A stretch of 64,000 nt of DNA from Sporocytophaga myxococcoides DSM 11118 (lineage in GTDB: Bacteria > Bacteroidota > Bacteroidia > Cytophagales > Cytophagaceae), in contig NZ_KE384561.1 of assembly GCF_000426725.1 (NCBI RefSeq), positions 351,092-415,091 on the forward strand, written 5' to 3'. The notes beneath the pieces are model-generated. The model did not search any database. It was not told where the DNA came from and saw nothing but the letters and a program-made list of their open reading frames with translations. Below are positions 16,279 through 25,269 of the stretch, one piece after another. Made by a program: the position numbers and the translations under genes. The first letter of the stretch is position 1. Every line of letters begins with the position of its first letter.

Positions 16279-17886
16279 TCAAGTTGTTATAACTGGAGCT
16301 CCGGCACGGATCTCTTCATTAGCATAGGTTTTAAATACTTCAAAGTTTTTTATAAATGCATCTGACAATTTCTCTGCAGTCAATTTATAACCTTCCTTAT
16401 CCTTCCAAGTGTTATAAGGCAAAAGAATATCTTTAGGCACATTGGGGCACATATCAGGTACCATTAACCCAAAGAAAGGTTCTTTTTTAAAATTGACCTG
16501 TTCAAGCTTCCCTTCAAGTGCCGCTGTAATCATAGCTCTTGTAAATTTCAGTTTTATTCTGGAGCCTGTACCGTAAACACCTCCAGTCCATCCTGTGTTG
16601 ATAAGCCAGATATTCACCTTATTTTTCTTCATCTTTTCGCCGAGCAAATTAGCGTATACAGTAGGATGCAAAGGCATAAACGGTGCCCCAAAGCAGGCAG
16701 AGAACACTGGTTTGGGTTCATTTATTCCTTCTTCAGTGCCAGCAACCTTTGCAGTGTACCCTGATATAAAATGATACATAGCCTGCGCCGGAGTAAGCCT
16801 TGATATTGGAGGTAATACTCCAAAGGCATCAGCAGTGAGAAAGAAAATATTAGCAGGTAAACCACCTTTGGATGGGTGTACTGTATTAGGTATATACTCT
16901 ATAGGATATGATACCCTTGTATTCTGAGTGATGCTTGTATCAGTGTAATCGACATCTCGTGAATAAGGGAAGCATCTTACATTTTCAAGTACTGATCCAA
17001 ACTTTATTGCACCATAAATTTCAGGTTCAGCTTCCGGGTTAAGATTAGCAACTTTAGCATAACATCCACCTTCAAAATTAAACACCCCTTTGTCATCCCA
17101 ACCATGTTCATCATCACCAATCAGAAATTTATCAGGATCTGCGGATAAAGTTGTTTTTCCAGTTCCTGAAAGACCAAAGAACACTGCTACCTTACCATCT
17201 TTTCCTATATTGGCAGAAGCGTGCATAGATAGCACCTGATGCTGATGAGGGAGTATAAAATTCAATATTGAAAATATTGATTTTTTGATTTCTCCGGTAT
17301 ATGCTGTTCCTCCAATAAGAATCACCTTCCTCCTTAGATCTATTATAGAAAAGTTTTTGCTTCTTACACCGTCAGTCGTAGGATTGGCTTCAAAATCAGG
17401 GAAGCATAAAATAGTATACTCAGGATCTATATACTGAAGCTCCGATAATTCAGGCCTCATAAACATATTATAACTGAAAAGATTATGATATGCTTTTGTT
17501 GTAATTACTCTGAGTGATTTTCTGTAATTAAAATCGGCACAGACAAAGGCATCCCGAACATATAATTCTTTCCCTTCAGAATAATCAAGCATTTTATGGA
17601 AGATAACATCAAAGTATTTCCCATCGATCGGATGATTAATATCCCCCCAGTGAATTGAGTCTTTTGTTAATTCATCCTTTACAAAAAACTTATCTTCGGG
17701 GCTTCTTCCGGTGAATCTTCCGGTATCACAGGCAAGTGCAGCATCATTGGTTAGTATACCTTCCCCATTGCGGATTGCATGTTCCACAAGTTCTGCCGGA
17801 GAAAGATTCCAGTAGATATTTTTAGCTTTGTTAATACCAATCCGCTCTATACCAGCAACCAATGACTTCAATCCTGCTTGTTCCAT
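16279..17886 (-). CDS. pckA: Phosphoenolpyruvate carboxykinase (ATP)
   Basis: A full-length 535-residue ATP-dependent PEP carboxykinase, which converts oxaloacetate and ATP to phosphoenolpyruvate, CO2 and ADP in gluconeogenesis. Diagnostic elements are the kinase-1a loop FFGLSGTGKTTLSAD, kinase-2 LIGDDEHGWDDKGVFNFEGGCYAK, RFTGRSPEDKF near the N-terminus, the PEPCK motif region ILIGGTAYTGEIKKS, and WLINTGWTGGVYGTGSRIKL. It begins 30 nt downstream of the universal stress protein gene on the same strand, so the two may be co-transcribed. Nothing is missing. Confidence 0.97.
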   Translation of the reverse strand: MEQAGLKSLVAGIERIGINKAKNIYWNLSPAELVEHAIRNGEGILTNDAALACDTGRFTGRSPEDKFFVKDELTKDSIHWGDINHPIDGKYFDVIFHKMLDYSEGKELYVRDAFVCADFNYRKSLRVITTKAYHNLFSYNMFMRPELSELQYIDPEYTILCFPDFEANPTTDGVRSKNFSIIDLRRKVILIGGTAYTGEIKKSIFSILNFILPHQHQVLSMHASANIGKDGKVAVFFGLSGTGKTTLSADPDKFLIGDDEHGWDDKGVFNFEGGCYAKVANLNPEAEPEIYGAIKFGSVLENVRCFPYSRDVDYTDTSITQNTRVSYPIEYIPNTVHPSKGGLPANIFFLTADAFGVLPPISRLTPAQAMYHFISGYTAKVAGTEEGINEPKPVFSACFGAPFMPLHPTVYANLLGEKMKKNKVNIWLINTGWTGGVYGTGSRIKLKFTRAMITAALEGKLEQVNFKKEPFFGLMVPDMCPNVPKDILLPYNTWKDKEGYKLTAEKLSDAFIKNFEVFKTYANEEIRAGAPVITT

Positions 17887-17915
17887 ATTTACAGAGTTAA
17901 TGAGTTCTTAATGTG

Positions 17916-18767
17916 TTATGCTGTCACAAGACATTCTTTATTTTTATGCATTACAAGAACAGGATAATTTGTTTTATTAATCAGCTGATGAGTATTACTT
18001 TCCTCTATAAAGTTATCATAAAGTTTTTCATGGCCAGGGGAAATAATAATCAGATCAGCTTCATGCCTTTCCGTAAATTCATTTATACCTTGGATGATGT
18101 CTTTTTTCTCAAGGACGAAAAAGGCTACATCGCTCGTATCACTTTTCATTAAGAAGTTATTATAACCATAACTAATAAGATCATCAGCATTTGATGGTGC
18201 TTTCTGATCCTGAATAGTTAGAAAATCTATATGAGCGTGAAGAGATTCTCCGAGTTCCACTACAAAATCTACAACCTCTTTTTCGTCCTCACCGGTAAGT
18301 TCACTCGTATAAACTATTTTCTGTATTGGTGTATAGGTTGTCCCTGGAGGCACTTCCAAAACAGGACAACATGTCTTTTCAATTACCTCTGAGGTAATTC
18401 GGCTATATGGAGCATACCTTTCAGATACACCCTTAGTAGCCATGACTACGAGATTTCCCTCTCCAGCTCTTATCGTCTTAATGATTTCATTAGCAGGATT
18501 CCCTGCTGATACTATTGATGAAATTGCTACATTCCCGTATTTATCCCTTATTCGATGCGCATCAGCAATTGAATCCAGCTCCTTTAAGGCTTTTTCCTTT
18601 TCGCGGGAAATACTTTCATCTAAAGCATCTTTATATTTTGATTCAATACAATGAAATAATACAAGCTCAGCTTTTAAAACCTTAGCAAGCTCATATCCGT
18701 AACGTACCGAATTACTCGAATTGATTGAAAAATCTGTAGGACAAATAATCTTTGATATCATTTCCAT
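17916..18767 (-). CDS. Tandem universal stress protein (UspA family)
   Basis: Two Usp domains in about 283 residues: the first opens KIICPTDFSINSSNSVRYGYELAK and has VVMATKGVSERYAPYSRITSEVIEKTCCPVLEVP, the second begins KIVYTSELTGEDEK and ends TNYPVLVMHKNK. I chose the ATG at 18767 because it is preceded at once by a purine block AAGGAGGAGGGGT, an unusually strong Shine-Dalgarno for this phylum; an ATG two codons later (18761) is equally possible, while the longer frame to 18842 runs through this ribosome site. The second domain lacks a clear GxxGx9GS ATP loop. Function: cytoplasmic stress or adenine nucleotide binding protein; exact role unknown. Confidence 0.85.
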   Translation of the reverse strand: MEMISKIICPTDFSINSSNSVRYGYELAKVLKAELVLFHCIESKYKDALDESISREKEKALKELDSIADAHRIRDKYGNVAISSIVSAGNPANEIIKTIRAGEGNLVVMATKGVSERYAPYSRITSEVIEKTCCPVLEVPPGTTYTPIQKIVYTSELTGEDEKEVVDFVVELGESLHAHIDFLTIQDQKAPSNADDLISYGYNNFLMKSDTSDVAFFVLEKKDIIQGINEFTERHEADLIIISPGHEKLYDNFIEESNTHQLINKTNYPVLVMHKNKECLVTA

Positions 18768-19068
18768 ACCCCTCCTCCTTCTTCTGTCTGAATACCTTCC
18801 TTTTTTATTTAACAGAATCTCATATAAATGGTTCTCTACCACTTATTCTAAAGACCTTAATCAAACATTATCAACACTTTACTTAAAAGCATCATTCAAC
18901 ACCAAAACGTAAATTATTTTTATACCATCCTGAACACAAAATGATTAGCTATAGGCATAAAAATCTTAGCAAAATCTAACAAAATCAATACTTTAGCACA
19001 ACCAATTAAACCGCTTTTCGTTGAGAGTTCAATATGAAAATCACTATATTATCGATGTATATATAAAA

Positions 19069-20337
19069 ATGAAAAAACAACCGCCGCCATTTCACAACAC
19101 CACTTTACTGGCATTCAGCATAATATTTTTCGGATGGGGATTACTCACCTCATTAAATGGTACTCTTATAGCCCAACTTGATTATATATTTGAACTGGAT
19201 GACTTTAAAAAGAGTCTTATAAACCTGACATTCTTTGGAACATACTTCTTTGTATCGCTGGCTTTTTTTCTTTTCTCCGAATACAAAAAAGACCTCTTGA
19301 GTCTTTTCGGTTATAAATATCTAACAGTAACAGGATTAGGTATAGCAGCCACTGGAGCCTACCTTTTTTATCCTGCTTCTACCTTACTCTCATTCCCCCT
19401 TTTTATGGGAGGACTTTTTGTACTGGCCTCAGGCATAACTCTTTTGCAGATATCTGCGAATACATATATTGTAAACCTCGGCTCTTCACAACATTCATTT
19501 TCAAGACTAACTGTCGTTCAGGCTTTAAACTCTCTGGGAGCTACATTGGGACCAATTCTTGGAACTTTTCTGATAATGAAAACAGCTAACCTTACGCATG
19601 AAGAGATTTCCTTACTACAACCTGACCAACTACTTTCTTTCAGAAAAATTCAAGCTATAGCTGTTCAATCTCCATATTGGACAGTGGCCATATGGCTGAT
19701 AATTCTGGGATCTTTGATATTCTTTCTTCCTATGCCGGATCTTGTAAAGAATAATCAATCTATACAACAAAATAAACAGAACAACTCTAAACTTAATCTC
19801 TATCTTGCAGCACTTGGTATATTTATGTATGTGGGGGCTGAAGTGACAATAGGATCAAACCTTGGTGCCATTATAGATCAATACTATCCTGACATGACAA
19901 GTGATAAAGCAACAGTAATTTACACTTATTGGGCTCTGGCAATGATAGGAAGATTTGCAGGTGGATTTATATTACAGTTTGTTAATGGAGGTAAACTGCT
20001 TCTCATTTTTGCCTTAAGCACCTTATGCTTACTTACCTTTGGAATTGCAGGCTCTGAGGAGCTCAGCATATATTCTTTAGCTGCAATTGGCTTTTTCAAT
20101 TCAATTATGTTTCCAGGAATATTTGCATCAGGATTGCACAAATTAGGTGATTATACCGGAAGAGGAGCCTCATTACTGATTATGGGCATTGCAGGTGGAG
20201 CAATTATTCCTTTAATCTACAAATCCTTAAGTTTGGTTTCAGGTCTTAAGGTAGCGCTTATAATAGCCTTCATCTGTTACGTTTATATAGCCTATTACGG
20301 CAGATACTTTCAAAAACATTCTGAGATAGTTGAATAG
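19069..20337 (+). CDS. FucP-like sugar:proton MFS transporter
   Basis: A 422-residue protein with twelve hydrophobic helices. The N-terminus (LLAFSIIFFGWGLLTSLNGTLIAQLDYIFELD) matches the FucP/GluP sugar symporter family, and QISANTYIVNLG with NSLGATLGPILGTFLI and GRFAGGFI support it. Predicted substrate is a hexose such as glucose, galactose or fucose; not determinable here. The ATG at 19069 (MKKQPPPF) is preferred over an in-frame TTG at 19021. It precedes the HAMP-GAF gene by 12 bp and may share its transcript. The 300-bp region upstream (from 18768) has no further gene. Confidence 0.86.
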   Translation: MKKQPPPFHNTTLLAFSIIFFGWGLLTSLNGTLIAQLDYIFELDDFKKSLINLTFFGTYFFVSLAFFLFSEYKKDLLSLFGYKYLTVTGLGIAATGAYLFYPASTLLSFPLFMGGLFVLASGITLLQISANTYIVNLGSSQHSFSRLTVVQALNSLGATLGPILGTFLIMKTANLTHEEISLLQPDQLLSFRKIQAIAVQSPYWTVAIWLIILGSLIFFLPMPDLVKNNQSIQQNKQNNSKLNLYLAALGIFMYVGAEVTIGSNLGAIIDQYYPDMTSDKATVIYTYWALAMIGRFAGGFILQFVNGGKLLLIFALSTLCLLTFGIAGSEELSIYSLAAIGFFNSIMFPGIFASGLHKLGDYTGRGASLLIMGIAGGAIIPLIYKSLSLVSGLKVALIIAFICYVYIAYYGRYFQKHSEIVE

Positions 20338-20349
20338 AACCTTATAGCA

Positions 20350-21969
20350 ATGGAAATAAAAAACTTCGGAATAAGAGAGAAAATCATTGGAGGTTTCCTC
20401 ATTCTAATAATCATCTTTGGTTTGAATGGTGTATTTAATCTTTCAGCCATTAACAATTCTCAAAGAGCCCTTTGGGAAATTTTAAAGGAGAAAGACCCTT
20501 CTTTGCAAAATCTTAATCAGTTCAGATTCGAGGTACTTCAGAGTATACACAACACCTCTGGGCTTGTTTATGGTTATCCTCCGGTACAGGCTGATAAATC
20601 CTCTGATATAGATTATATAAGTGATTTACACAAATTAAAAAAAGATTTGCTTGCCAACAGGGTATTCTGGGAAGAAGATGAATCGAAAGAGCTATTGAAG
20701 GATGTTATGAATAATGTAGACAAACTTATTACTCTTGAAACTACAATTATTAATAATCACAAAACGAATTCATCTGATTCTTTAGTAAGTGAAAATTTTG
20801 AGGCAACAGTGATTCCGATTGCCAGCAAAATTATAGAGCAGACTGATATAATAATCAAGATTAAAGAAACCGAAAAAGAAAAAGATGAACTTATGATGAC
20901 AGAGTTTTTCGGCTCTCTCAAAAATGGTTTATTCATTTCCGGTATATTAATCATTGTAGTATGTGTTGTGATATCAGTTTACACGTCTAATACAGTTCTC
21001 AATCAGATTAAAAAGATTGGACAGGTTACAGAAGATCTAAGCAAAGGTTTACATCCGGCCCCAATTCAAAACGTAAAAAACGATGAAGTTGGTAAAATGG
21101 CTAAAGGAATCAATACCTTGATTGAGGGATTAAAAGAAACTTCTGAGTTTGCAGAAAATATTGGGAAAGGAAATTTTGAAGCAAACTTCAGCCCCTTAAG
21201 CAGCCAGGATGTTCTTGGCAATTCATTAATTGAAATGAGGAACAATCTTAAAAAAGTTTCAGAAGAAGACAAGATCAGAAATTGGGCGAACGAAGGTAAT
21301 GCAAGGTTTAATGATCTTTTGAGAAATAATTATAACGATAGAACAGAATTTGCATACACCATTCTTTCCTCTTTGGTAAAATATCTTGATGTAAACCAAG
21401 GGATGTTCCTTGTGTGTCAAGTAGAAAATGAAGAAGAGTATATTGAAGAGATAGCATCCTATGCATGGAATAGAAGGAAATTTGGTAAAACCCGCTATAT
21501 AAAAGGAGAAGGATTGGCAGGGCAAGCATGGGTTGAACAGGAACACATATTTATGTCTGAAGTACCGGAAGATTATGTTCAGATCAAATCCGGGATAGGA
21601 CTGGCAATGCCAAGATCAGTAATCGTCTTTCCATTAAAGTATAATGAAGAAATATATGGAGTCATAGAACTCGCATCCTTTAAGGTATTTACTGGATACG
21701 AAATTGACTTCCTGTTAAAGATATCTGAAAACATTGCTGCTTCTCTTTCAAATTCAATGACAGCAGAGAAAATGAAAAAGCTTCTTGATGAAACACAGGT
21801 AAAATCTCAGCAATTAAGAGAGCAGGAAGAGCAAATGAGACAAAACCTGGAAGAACTTGGAGCAACTCAGGAAGATATGATGAGAAGAGAAATGGAAATG
21901 AGCCAGCAATTAAAAGTATTAAATCAGGAGAATGATATACTGAGAGAGAAAATGAATGGTCTTGAATAA
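20350..21969 (+). CDS. Membrane HAMP-GAF sensor without an output domain
   Basis: A 539-residue protein: transmembrane helix 1 at 13-34, a periplasmic four-helix-like sensor (35-190), transmembrane helix 2 at about 192-212, a HAMP linker (213-265) and a second HAMP-like segment (266-310, ENIGKGNFEANFSPL), a GAF domain (about 330-465) and a strongly predicted coiled coil (470-539) ending QENDILREKMNGLE. There is no histidine kinase, GGDEF, phosphatase or methyl-accepting hairpin after the coiled coil, so it must act through a partner. It sits 12 bp behind the sugar transporter gene, which makes a link to carbohydrate sensing possible but unproven. Confidence 0.85.
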   Translation: MEIKNFGIREKIIGGFLILIIIFGLNGVFNLSAINNSQRALWEILKEKDPSLQNLNQFRFEVLQSIHNTSGLVYGYPPVQADKSSDIDYISDLHKLKKDLLANRVFWEEDESKELLKDVMNNVDKLITLETTIINNHKTNSSDSLVSENFEATVIPIASKIIEQTDIIIKIKETEKEKDELMMTEFFGSLKNGLFISGILIIVVCVVISVYTSNTVLNQIKKIGQVTEDLSKGLHPAPIQNVKNDEVGKMAKGINTLIEGLKETSEFAENIGKGNFEANFSPLSSQDVLGNSLIEMRNNLKKVSEEDKIRNWANEGNARFNDLLRNNYNDRTEFAYTILSSLVKYLDVNQGMFLVCQVENEEEYIEEIASYAWNRRKFGKTRYIKGEGLAGQAWVEQEHIFMSEVPEDYVQIKSGIGLAMPRSVIVFPLKYNEEIYGVIELASFKVFTGYEIDFLLKISENIAASLSNSMTAEKMKKLLDETQVKSQQLREQEEQMRQNLEELGATQEDMMRREMEMSQQLKVLNQENDILREKMNGLE

Positions 21970-21976
21970 CTTTTAT

Positions 21977-22008
21977 AGCTAAGCAGAGTATTAAAGCTCT
22001 GCTTAGCT
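21977..22008. terminator. Terminator hairpin between the HAMP-GAF and beta-helix genes
   Basis: A 12-bp perfect stem AGCTAAGCAGAG (21977-21988) and CTCTGCTTAGCT (21997-22008) with an eight-base loop lies between two convergent genes, 8 bp after one stop and 9 bp before the other. The T-tract is weak, so it may serve both strands. Confidence 0.68.
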
Positions 22009-22017
22009 TATTTATAA

Positions 22018-25008
22018 TTATCTCACCTTAATAAACTTCAATGTCCTTTTCTCTTTGCCTGAATCTATTGTTACAAAATAAGTTCCTGCTGCTAGGTTCC
22101 CTCCGATAAGCTCTTCATTTCCTACTATAATATTCTTTGAAATTACTTTTCTTCCAAATAGGTCAACCACGGAAATCATAGCTTCTTGTCCCTTCAGATG
22201 CTCTATCACCAGGTTTGCTTCGTCTCGTGTAGGATTCGGAAAAAGCTTATATCCATCAATCGCTGCTGCAGAAGTATTTGATAATACATAGAAACACAAC
22301 TCTTTACTTTCTGTGACAGCGCCAATACCGGCTGAACTGGCCAATCTCAATTTATAATTTCCTTCAGGCAAAGATGAGGATATCCCCCCTGCAATTGTTC
22401 CAGTGGGCTTTGTCTCTGAAGTCCCAATAACAATAGGATTATCAAAACTACCGGTATTATCAGATAATTCAAGTCTAAATACTGCATTACCTGGGAAATT
22501 GCCCGAAGTATTGTATTGAATATTGTAAGTTGCAGGTAAACAATTTGTTGTTGTAAATGCAGTATCATTTGCCCAGGATAAATGACTGACTCCTATTTTC
22601 ACTATATTTTTAGAAGGTTCATATCCAATAAGATTTCGTCTATAGTAAGTTGTGACATAAACAATTTCAGGATCATAAGATAATCCATTTGCTCCAGGGA
22701 TATCATAATAGTTAATATTATCCATACTTGTTTGCCATTGATAGACATTACCTGATTGCTCTACTCCATTTAAATTATCTGGGTTCCCGGATAACTCAAC
22801 AGGATCTCCGGAATTTACAAACCACTGAGAAGACCCGATTGAAGAATGCGTGATCGTTCCTGCGATTACAGCTACCGTAAATACATTACTTGGACTTCCA
22901 TTATTTACCCTCCTGAAATAAGTAGTAGTGCTTAAGTCATCATCGGGAACATAAGCTATTTTGTCTCCATTCGACAAAGGTGTCCAGTTGGTTTGATCAT
23001 TACTCCTCTCCCATTGTATTGAACCACTAACAGAGTTTCCTACAATAGCCCCAATTGATGATGCAGGTGCATTGGAGTAAAACACCTTGTCAGTGGTCAG
23101 AATTTCATTGCCTGAAGTTCCTGAGCTCTGTACAAGATTTATCTCATTGCTTTTATGATTTGCCTGAGGATCGAATATAACAGCATAGACAGTCCCCACT
23201 CCATAGTTAAGATCTGAGGGATTAACAGAAAAACTTTTCCCCGTTATCTCCACCTCGTGCACTCCTCCTCTTACATCATAGGCATCAGAAATCTTTACAG
23301 GTGTGCATTTTTCACAAGGGCTGTACATTAATATTGCCTTACTTTCAATGAATGATATTGCAAACTTGTTGTATACCTTCAGAGTAAAGTCAAAAGTTTT
23401 AGGTGATGAAACATTTACTACATTACTATTCACATTGAGATGTGAGACAATACAAGAAGGTATGCCTAGCCCTTTGGCATCAGGCCTTGAAGAAGACATT
23501 CCTTTGTCATAATAAAATGATCCAGGCACTATACAAAAATTATCTTTACCATAAACTGGATCTATAAACTTAATTTCTTCCAGATCAAGATTCACCTGAT
23601 TTTCTCCCAATTGTAAAGTAGGAACAGTACCATGGGTTTCTATTCCATTGCCTCCGGAGAAATAGTTATTGAAGATGTTATAAATAACAGGATCTTCATC
23701 ATCTTCAGGCGTAGCAGGATTGTCCTGCTTAATAAAGAAGTATTCAAGATCAGCCTTTGGTTTTCCAGGATCATTGACTCCTCTGTAAATATTCCTTACA
23801 TAATTGCCTTCAAAGTTTGTAACACGATTCTCGGTCCCCAGATAGTCAGATTCACAATAAAATGCTGCAGAAACACTGTTGAAATCATTAACATCACTTG
23901 TGTCATTCCACGTATATGTTTCCCCTCCTCCATCAAGATAGTTGTTATAAAATTCTATACCGGCACCTAATTTATTTATCAAATTACCTTCCGGAAGATC
24001 AGGTAAAAATGCCGTTTTAAAACCTTCCCTGTTAATTCCATGCACCATCTCATTTTTACCATCCATAATAATGTTATTATAAAAATTCCCTCTTGTACCT
24101 CTTTCTATCTGAAATCCATTATTTTCTACACCATAGCTTGTTCCGTCGAGAAGGCTTGCCTGATAACAAATATTATTATGCACTTCAACCTCAAGTGCAT
24201 TCCTGACTTGAATAGGTTCAAATCCTGTTCTTACAATCAGGTTGTTATATATTTTTACATTAATGGTACTATGCCATACCGGCAATTCTGTAGATTGCCC
24301 TATATAAACGCCCTCCATGCCTATATCATGCAGATAGTTATCATGAATAAATATATCTTCCATGACAAAGGAATTATCTCTTCCATCAAGTCCATTACCT
24401 CCTCCATCTATCTTGCAGGAAATAGCCGAAGCTCCGGCATTCATCACTTCGATATTTTCAATTTCAATATGACTTGTAAGTTTTTCCTTAGGTATAGAAG
24501 AGTTAGTCCATTCAAAAACAACTCCGTGACATCCTCCGCCCTTTGTTATTTGTCCATTTATAGGTGCTGCATCCCAACAGGAATGCGAAATCTTAATGCC
24601 ATATTTAATACCAGGAGATCCCTTTCCTGATACTTTTACATACTGACATTCCTGAAGGCGGAAAGCAGAATTATAATAGACAGGATTTACAATCAGATAA
24701 TTAACATCTACAATTCCCCCCTCCTGATTGGTAATCGTAATCCATTTATCGGGAGTACCAAAAATTCCCCTAAACAGTAAATAGCTTCTCATACCATGCT
24801 GCAACACCATAGTATCACCAGGACTTATCTTATAATTCTTTGTTGGAGAAACCTTTCCGTCATCACTTATTGTGAAATGTAAATTAGTTCCGAATACATC
24901 AGTAAGGGATGAAGGTATCCAAACTTTAGTAGCAAATGAGTTTTGGGCGTAAATAAAAAAAGCCAAAAATAGCAATAGATTAATTCCGGATTTTATCCTC
25001 AACATCAT
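22018..25008 (-). CDS. Secreted right-handed beta-helix protein with T9SS sorting domain
   Basis: A 996-residue exported protein. Residues 1-27 form a signal peptide ending NSFA. Residues about 30-480 carry a parallel beta-helix: repeated Asn-rich rungs such as HDNYLHDIGMEGVYIGQ, VKIYNNLIVRTGFEPIQV and GNFYNNIIMDGKNEM, typical of polysaccharide lyases and other glycan-active helices. Next come Ig-like or receptor-type modules (for example SIQWERSNDQTNWTPLS and the repeated TTYFRRV/TTYYRRN). The C-terminus (LFPNPTRDEANLVI...AAGTYFVTI...KFIKVR) is a type A T9SS sorting domain. Catalytic residues of a known lyase family are not evident, so carbohydrate lyase or binding role is inferred only. Confidence 0.83.
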   Translation of the reverse strand: MMLRIKSGINLLLFLAFFIYAQNSFATKVWIPSSLTDVFGTNLHFTISDDGKVSPTKNYKISPGDTMVLQHGMRSYLLFRGIFGTPDKWITITNQEGGIVDVNYLIVNPVYYNSAFRLQECQYVKVSGKGSPGIKYGIKISHSCWDAAPINGQITKGGGCHGVVFEWTNSSIPKEKLTSHIEIENIEVMNAGASAISCKIDGGGNGLDGRDNSFVMEDIFIHDNYLHDIGMEGVYIGQSTELPVWHSTINVKIYNNLIVRTGFEPIQVRNALEVEVHNNICYQASLLDGTSYGVENNGFQIERGTRGNFYNNIIMDGKNEMVHGINREGFKTAFLPDLPEGNLINKLGAGIEFYNNYLDGGGETYTWNDTSDVNDFNSVSAAFYCESDYLGTENRVTNFEGNYVRNIYRGVNDPGKPKADLEYFFIKQDNPATPEDDEDPVIYNIFNNYFSGGNGIETHGTVPTLQLGENQVNLDLEEIKFIDPVYGKDNFCIVPGSFYYDKGMSSSRPDAKGLGIPSCIVSHLNVNSNVVNVSSPKTFDFTLKVYNKFAISFIESKAILMYSPCEKCTPVKISDAYDVRGGVHEVEITGKSFSVNPSDLNYGVGTVYAVIFDPQANHKSNEINLVQSSGTSGNEILTTDKVFYSNAPASSIGAIVGNSVSGSIQWERSNDQTNWTPLSNGDKIAYVPDDDLSTTTYFRRVNNGSPSNVFTVAVIAGTITHSSIGSSQWFVNSGDPVELSGNPDNLNGVEQSGNVYQWQTSMDNINYYDIPGANGLSYDPEIVYVTTYYRRNLIGYEPSKNIVKIGVSHLSWANDTAFTTTNCLPATYNIQYNTSGNFPGNAVFRLELSDNTGSFDNPIVIGTSETKPTGTIAGGISSSLPEGNYKLRLASSAGIGAVTESKELCFYVLSNTSAAAIDGYKLFPNPTRDEANLVIEHLKGQEAMISVVDLFGRKVISKNIIVGNEELIGGNLAAGTYFVTIDSGKEKRTLKFIKVR

Positions 25009-25066
25009 AGTATTTTTTTTAATCCAACCACTTCGGAAGGTAAAGGTTTAAACTTTTACATACATT

Positions 25067-25074
25067 TAACTTTG
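25067..25074 (+). promoter_or_regulatory. Predicted -7 element of the trpBA leader promoter (TAACTTTG)
   Basis: TAACTTTG matches TAnnTTTG exactly and would start transcription near 25081, about 25 nt before the leader-peptide ATG. The -33 region is only loosely TTG-like. Confidence 0.5.
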
Positions 25075-25105
25075 ATTAACTGCTTTTTTTTTCTATACTT
25101 GCCTT

Positions 25106-25192
25106 ATGAATAATTTAAAACATAACTATTGGCACTGGCACATTTCCTCCAAAGAAATTGTGGACAGTATAGTTATGTCTGAAGAATATTAG
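25106..25192 (+). CDS. trpL: Trp leader peptide (trpL-like)
   Basis: A 28-codon ORF, MNNLKHNYWHWHISSKEIVD followed by eight more residues to a TAG, lies between the promoter and trpB. Two Trp codons (25130-25132 and 25136-25138) alternate with His codons in a Tyr-Trp-His-Trp-His run. Two tryptophans in 28 residues directly upstream of trpBA, together with an early hairpin and a terminator, are the hallmark of transcription attenuation by ribosome stalling. Ribosome stalling at the Trp codons would block the left arm of the early hairpin. Confidence 0.8.
   Translation: MNNLKHNYWHWHISSKEIVDSIVMSEEY
25120..25178 (+). promoter_or_regulatory. Trp attenuator early (1:2) hairpin
   Basis: ACATAACTAT at 25120-25129 is perfectly complementary to ATAGTTATGT at 25169-25178. 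The left arm ends immediately before the first Trp codon, so a ribosome paused there would cover it and free the right arm. I could not identify the competing antiterminator by eye. Confidence 0.6.
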
Positions 25193-25213
25193 ATTATAAT
25201 ATTATAATGATAT

Positions 25214-25247
25214 AAAAGGCTCGCTGTGCACGGTGAGCCTTTTTTGT
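25214..25247 (+). terminator. Trp attenuator terminator upstream of trpB
   Basis: AAAAGGCTCGC pairs with GGTGAGCCTTTT (with G-U wobbles near the loop) and is followed by a run of T. It lies between the leader peptide stop (25192) and the trpB ATG (25270), where it would stop transcription when tryptophan is plentiful. Confidence 0.82.
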
Positions 25248-25269
25248 TTTATACCTAACTCAATAACCT

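Noticed and set aside
24040-24630. 196-codon plus-strand open frame
   Set aside because: It lies antisense inside the well-supported T9SS beta-helix gene, has many Cys/His/Ile runs typical of shadow frames and no domain.
25193-25208. AT-only palindrome ATTATAAT-ATTATAAT after the trp leader stop
   Set aside because: Too low in complexity to call a regulatory hairpin by itself; it may merely be spacer of the attenuator.
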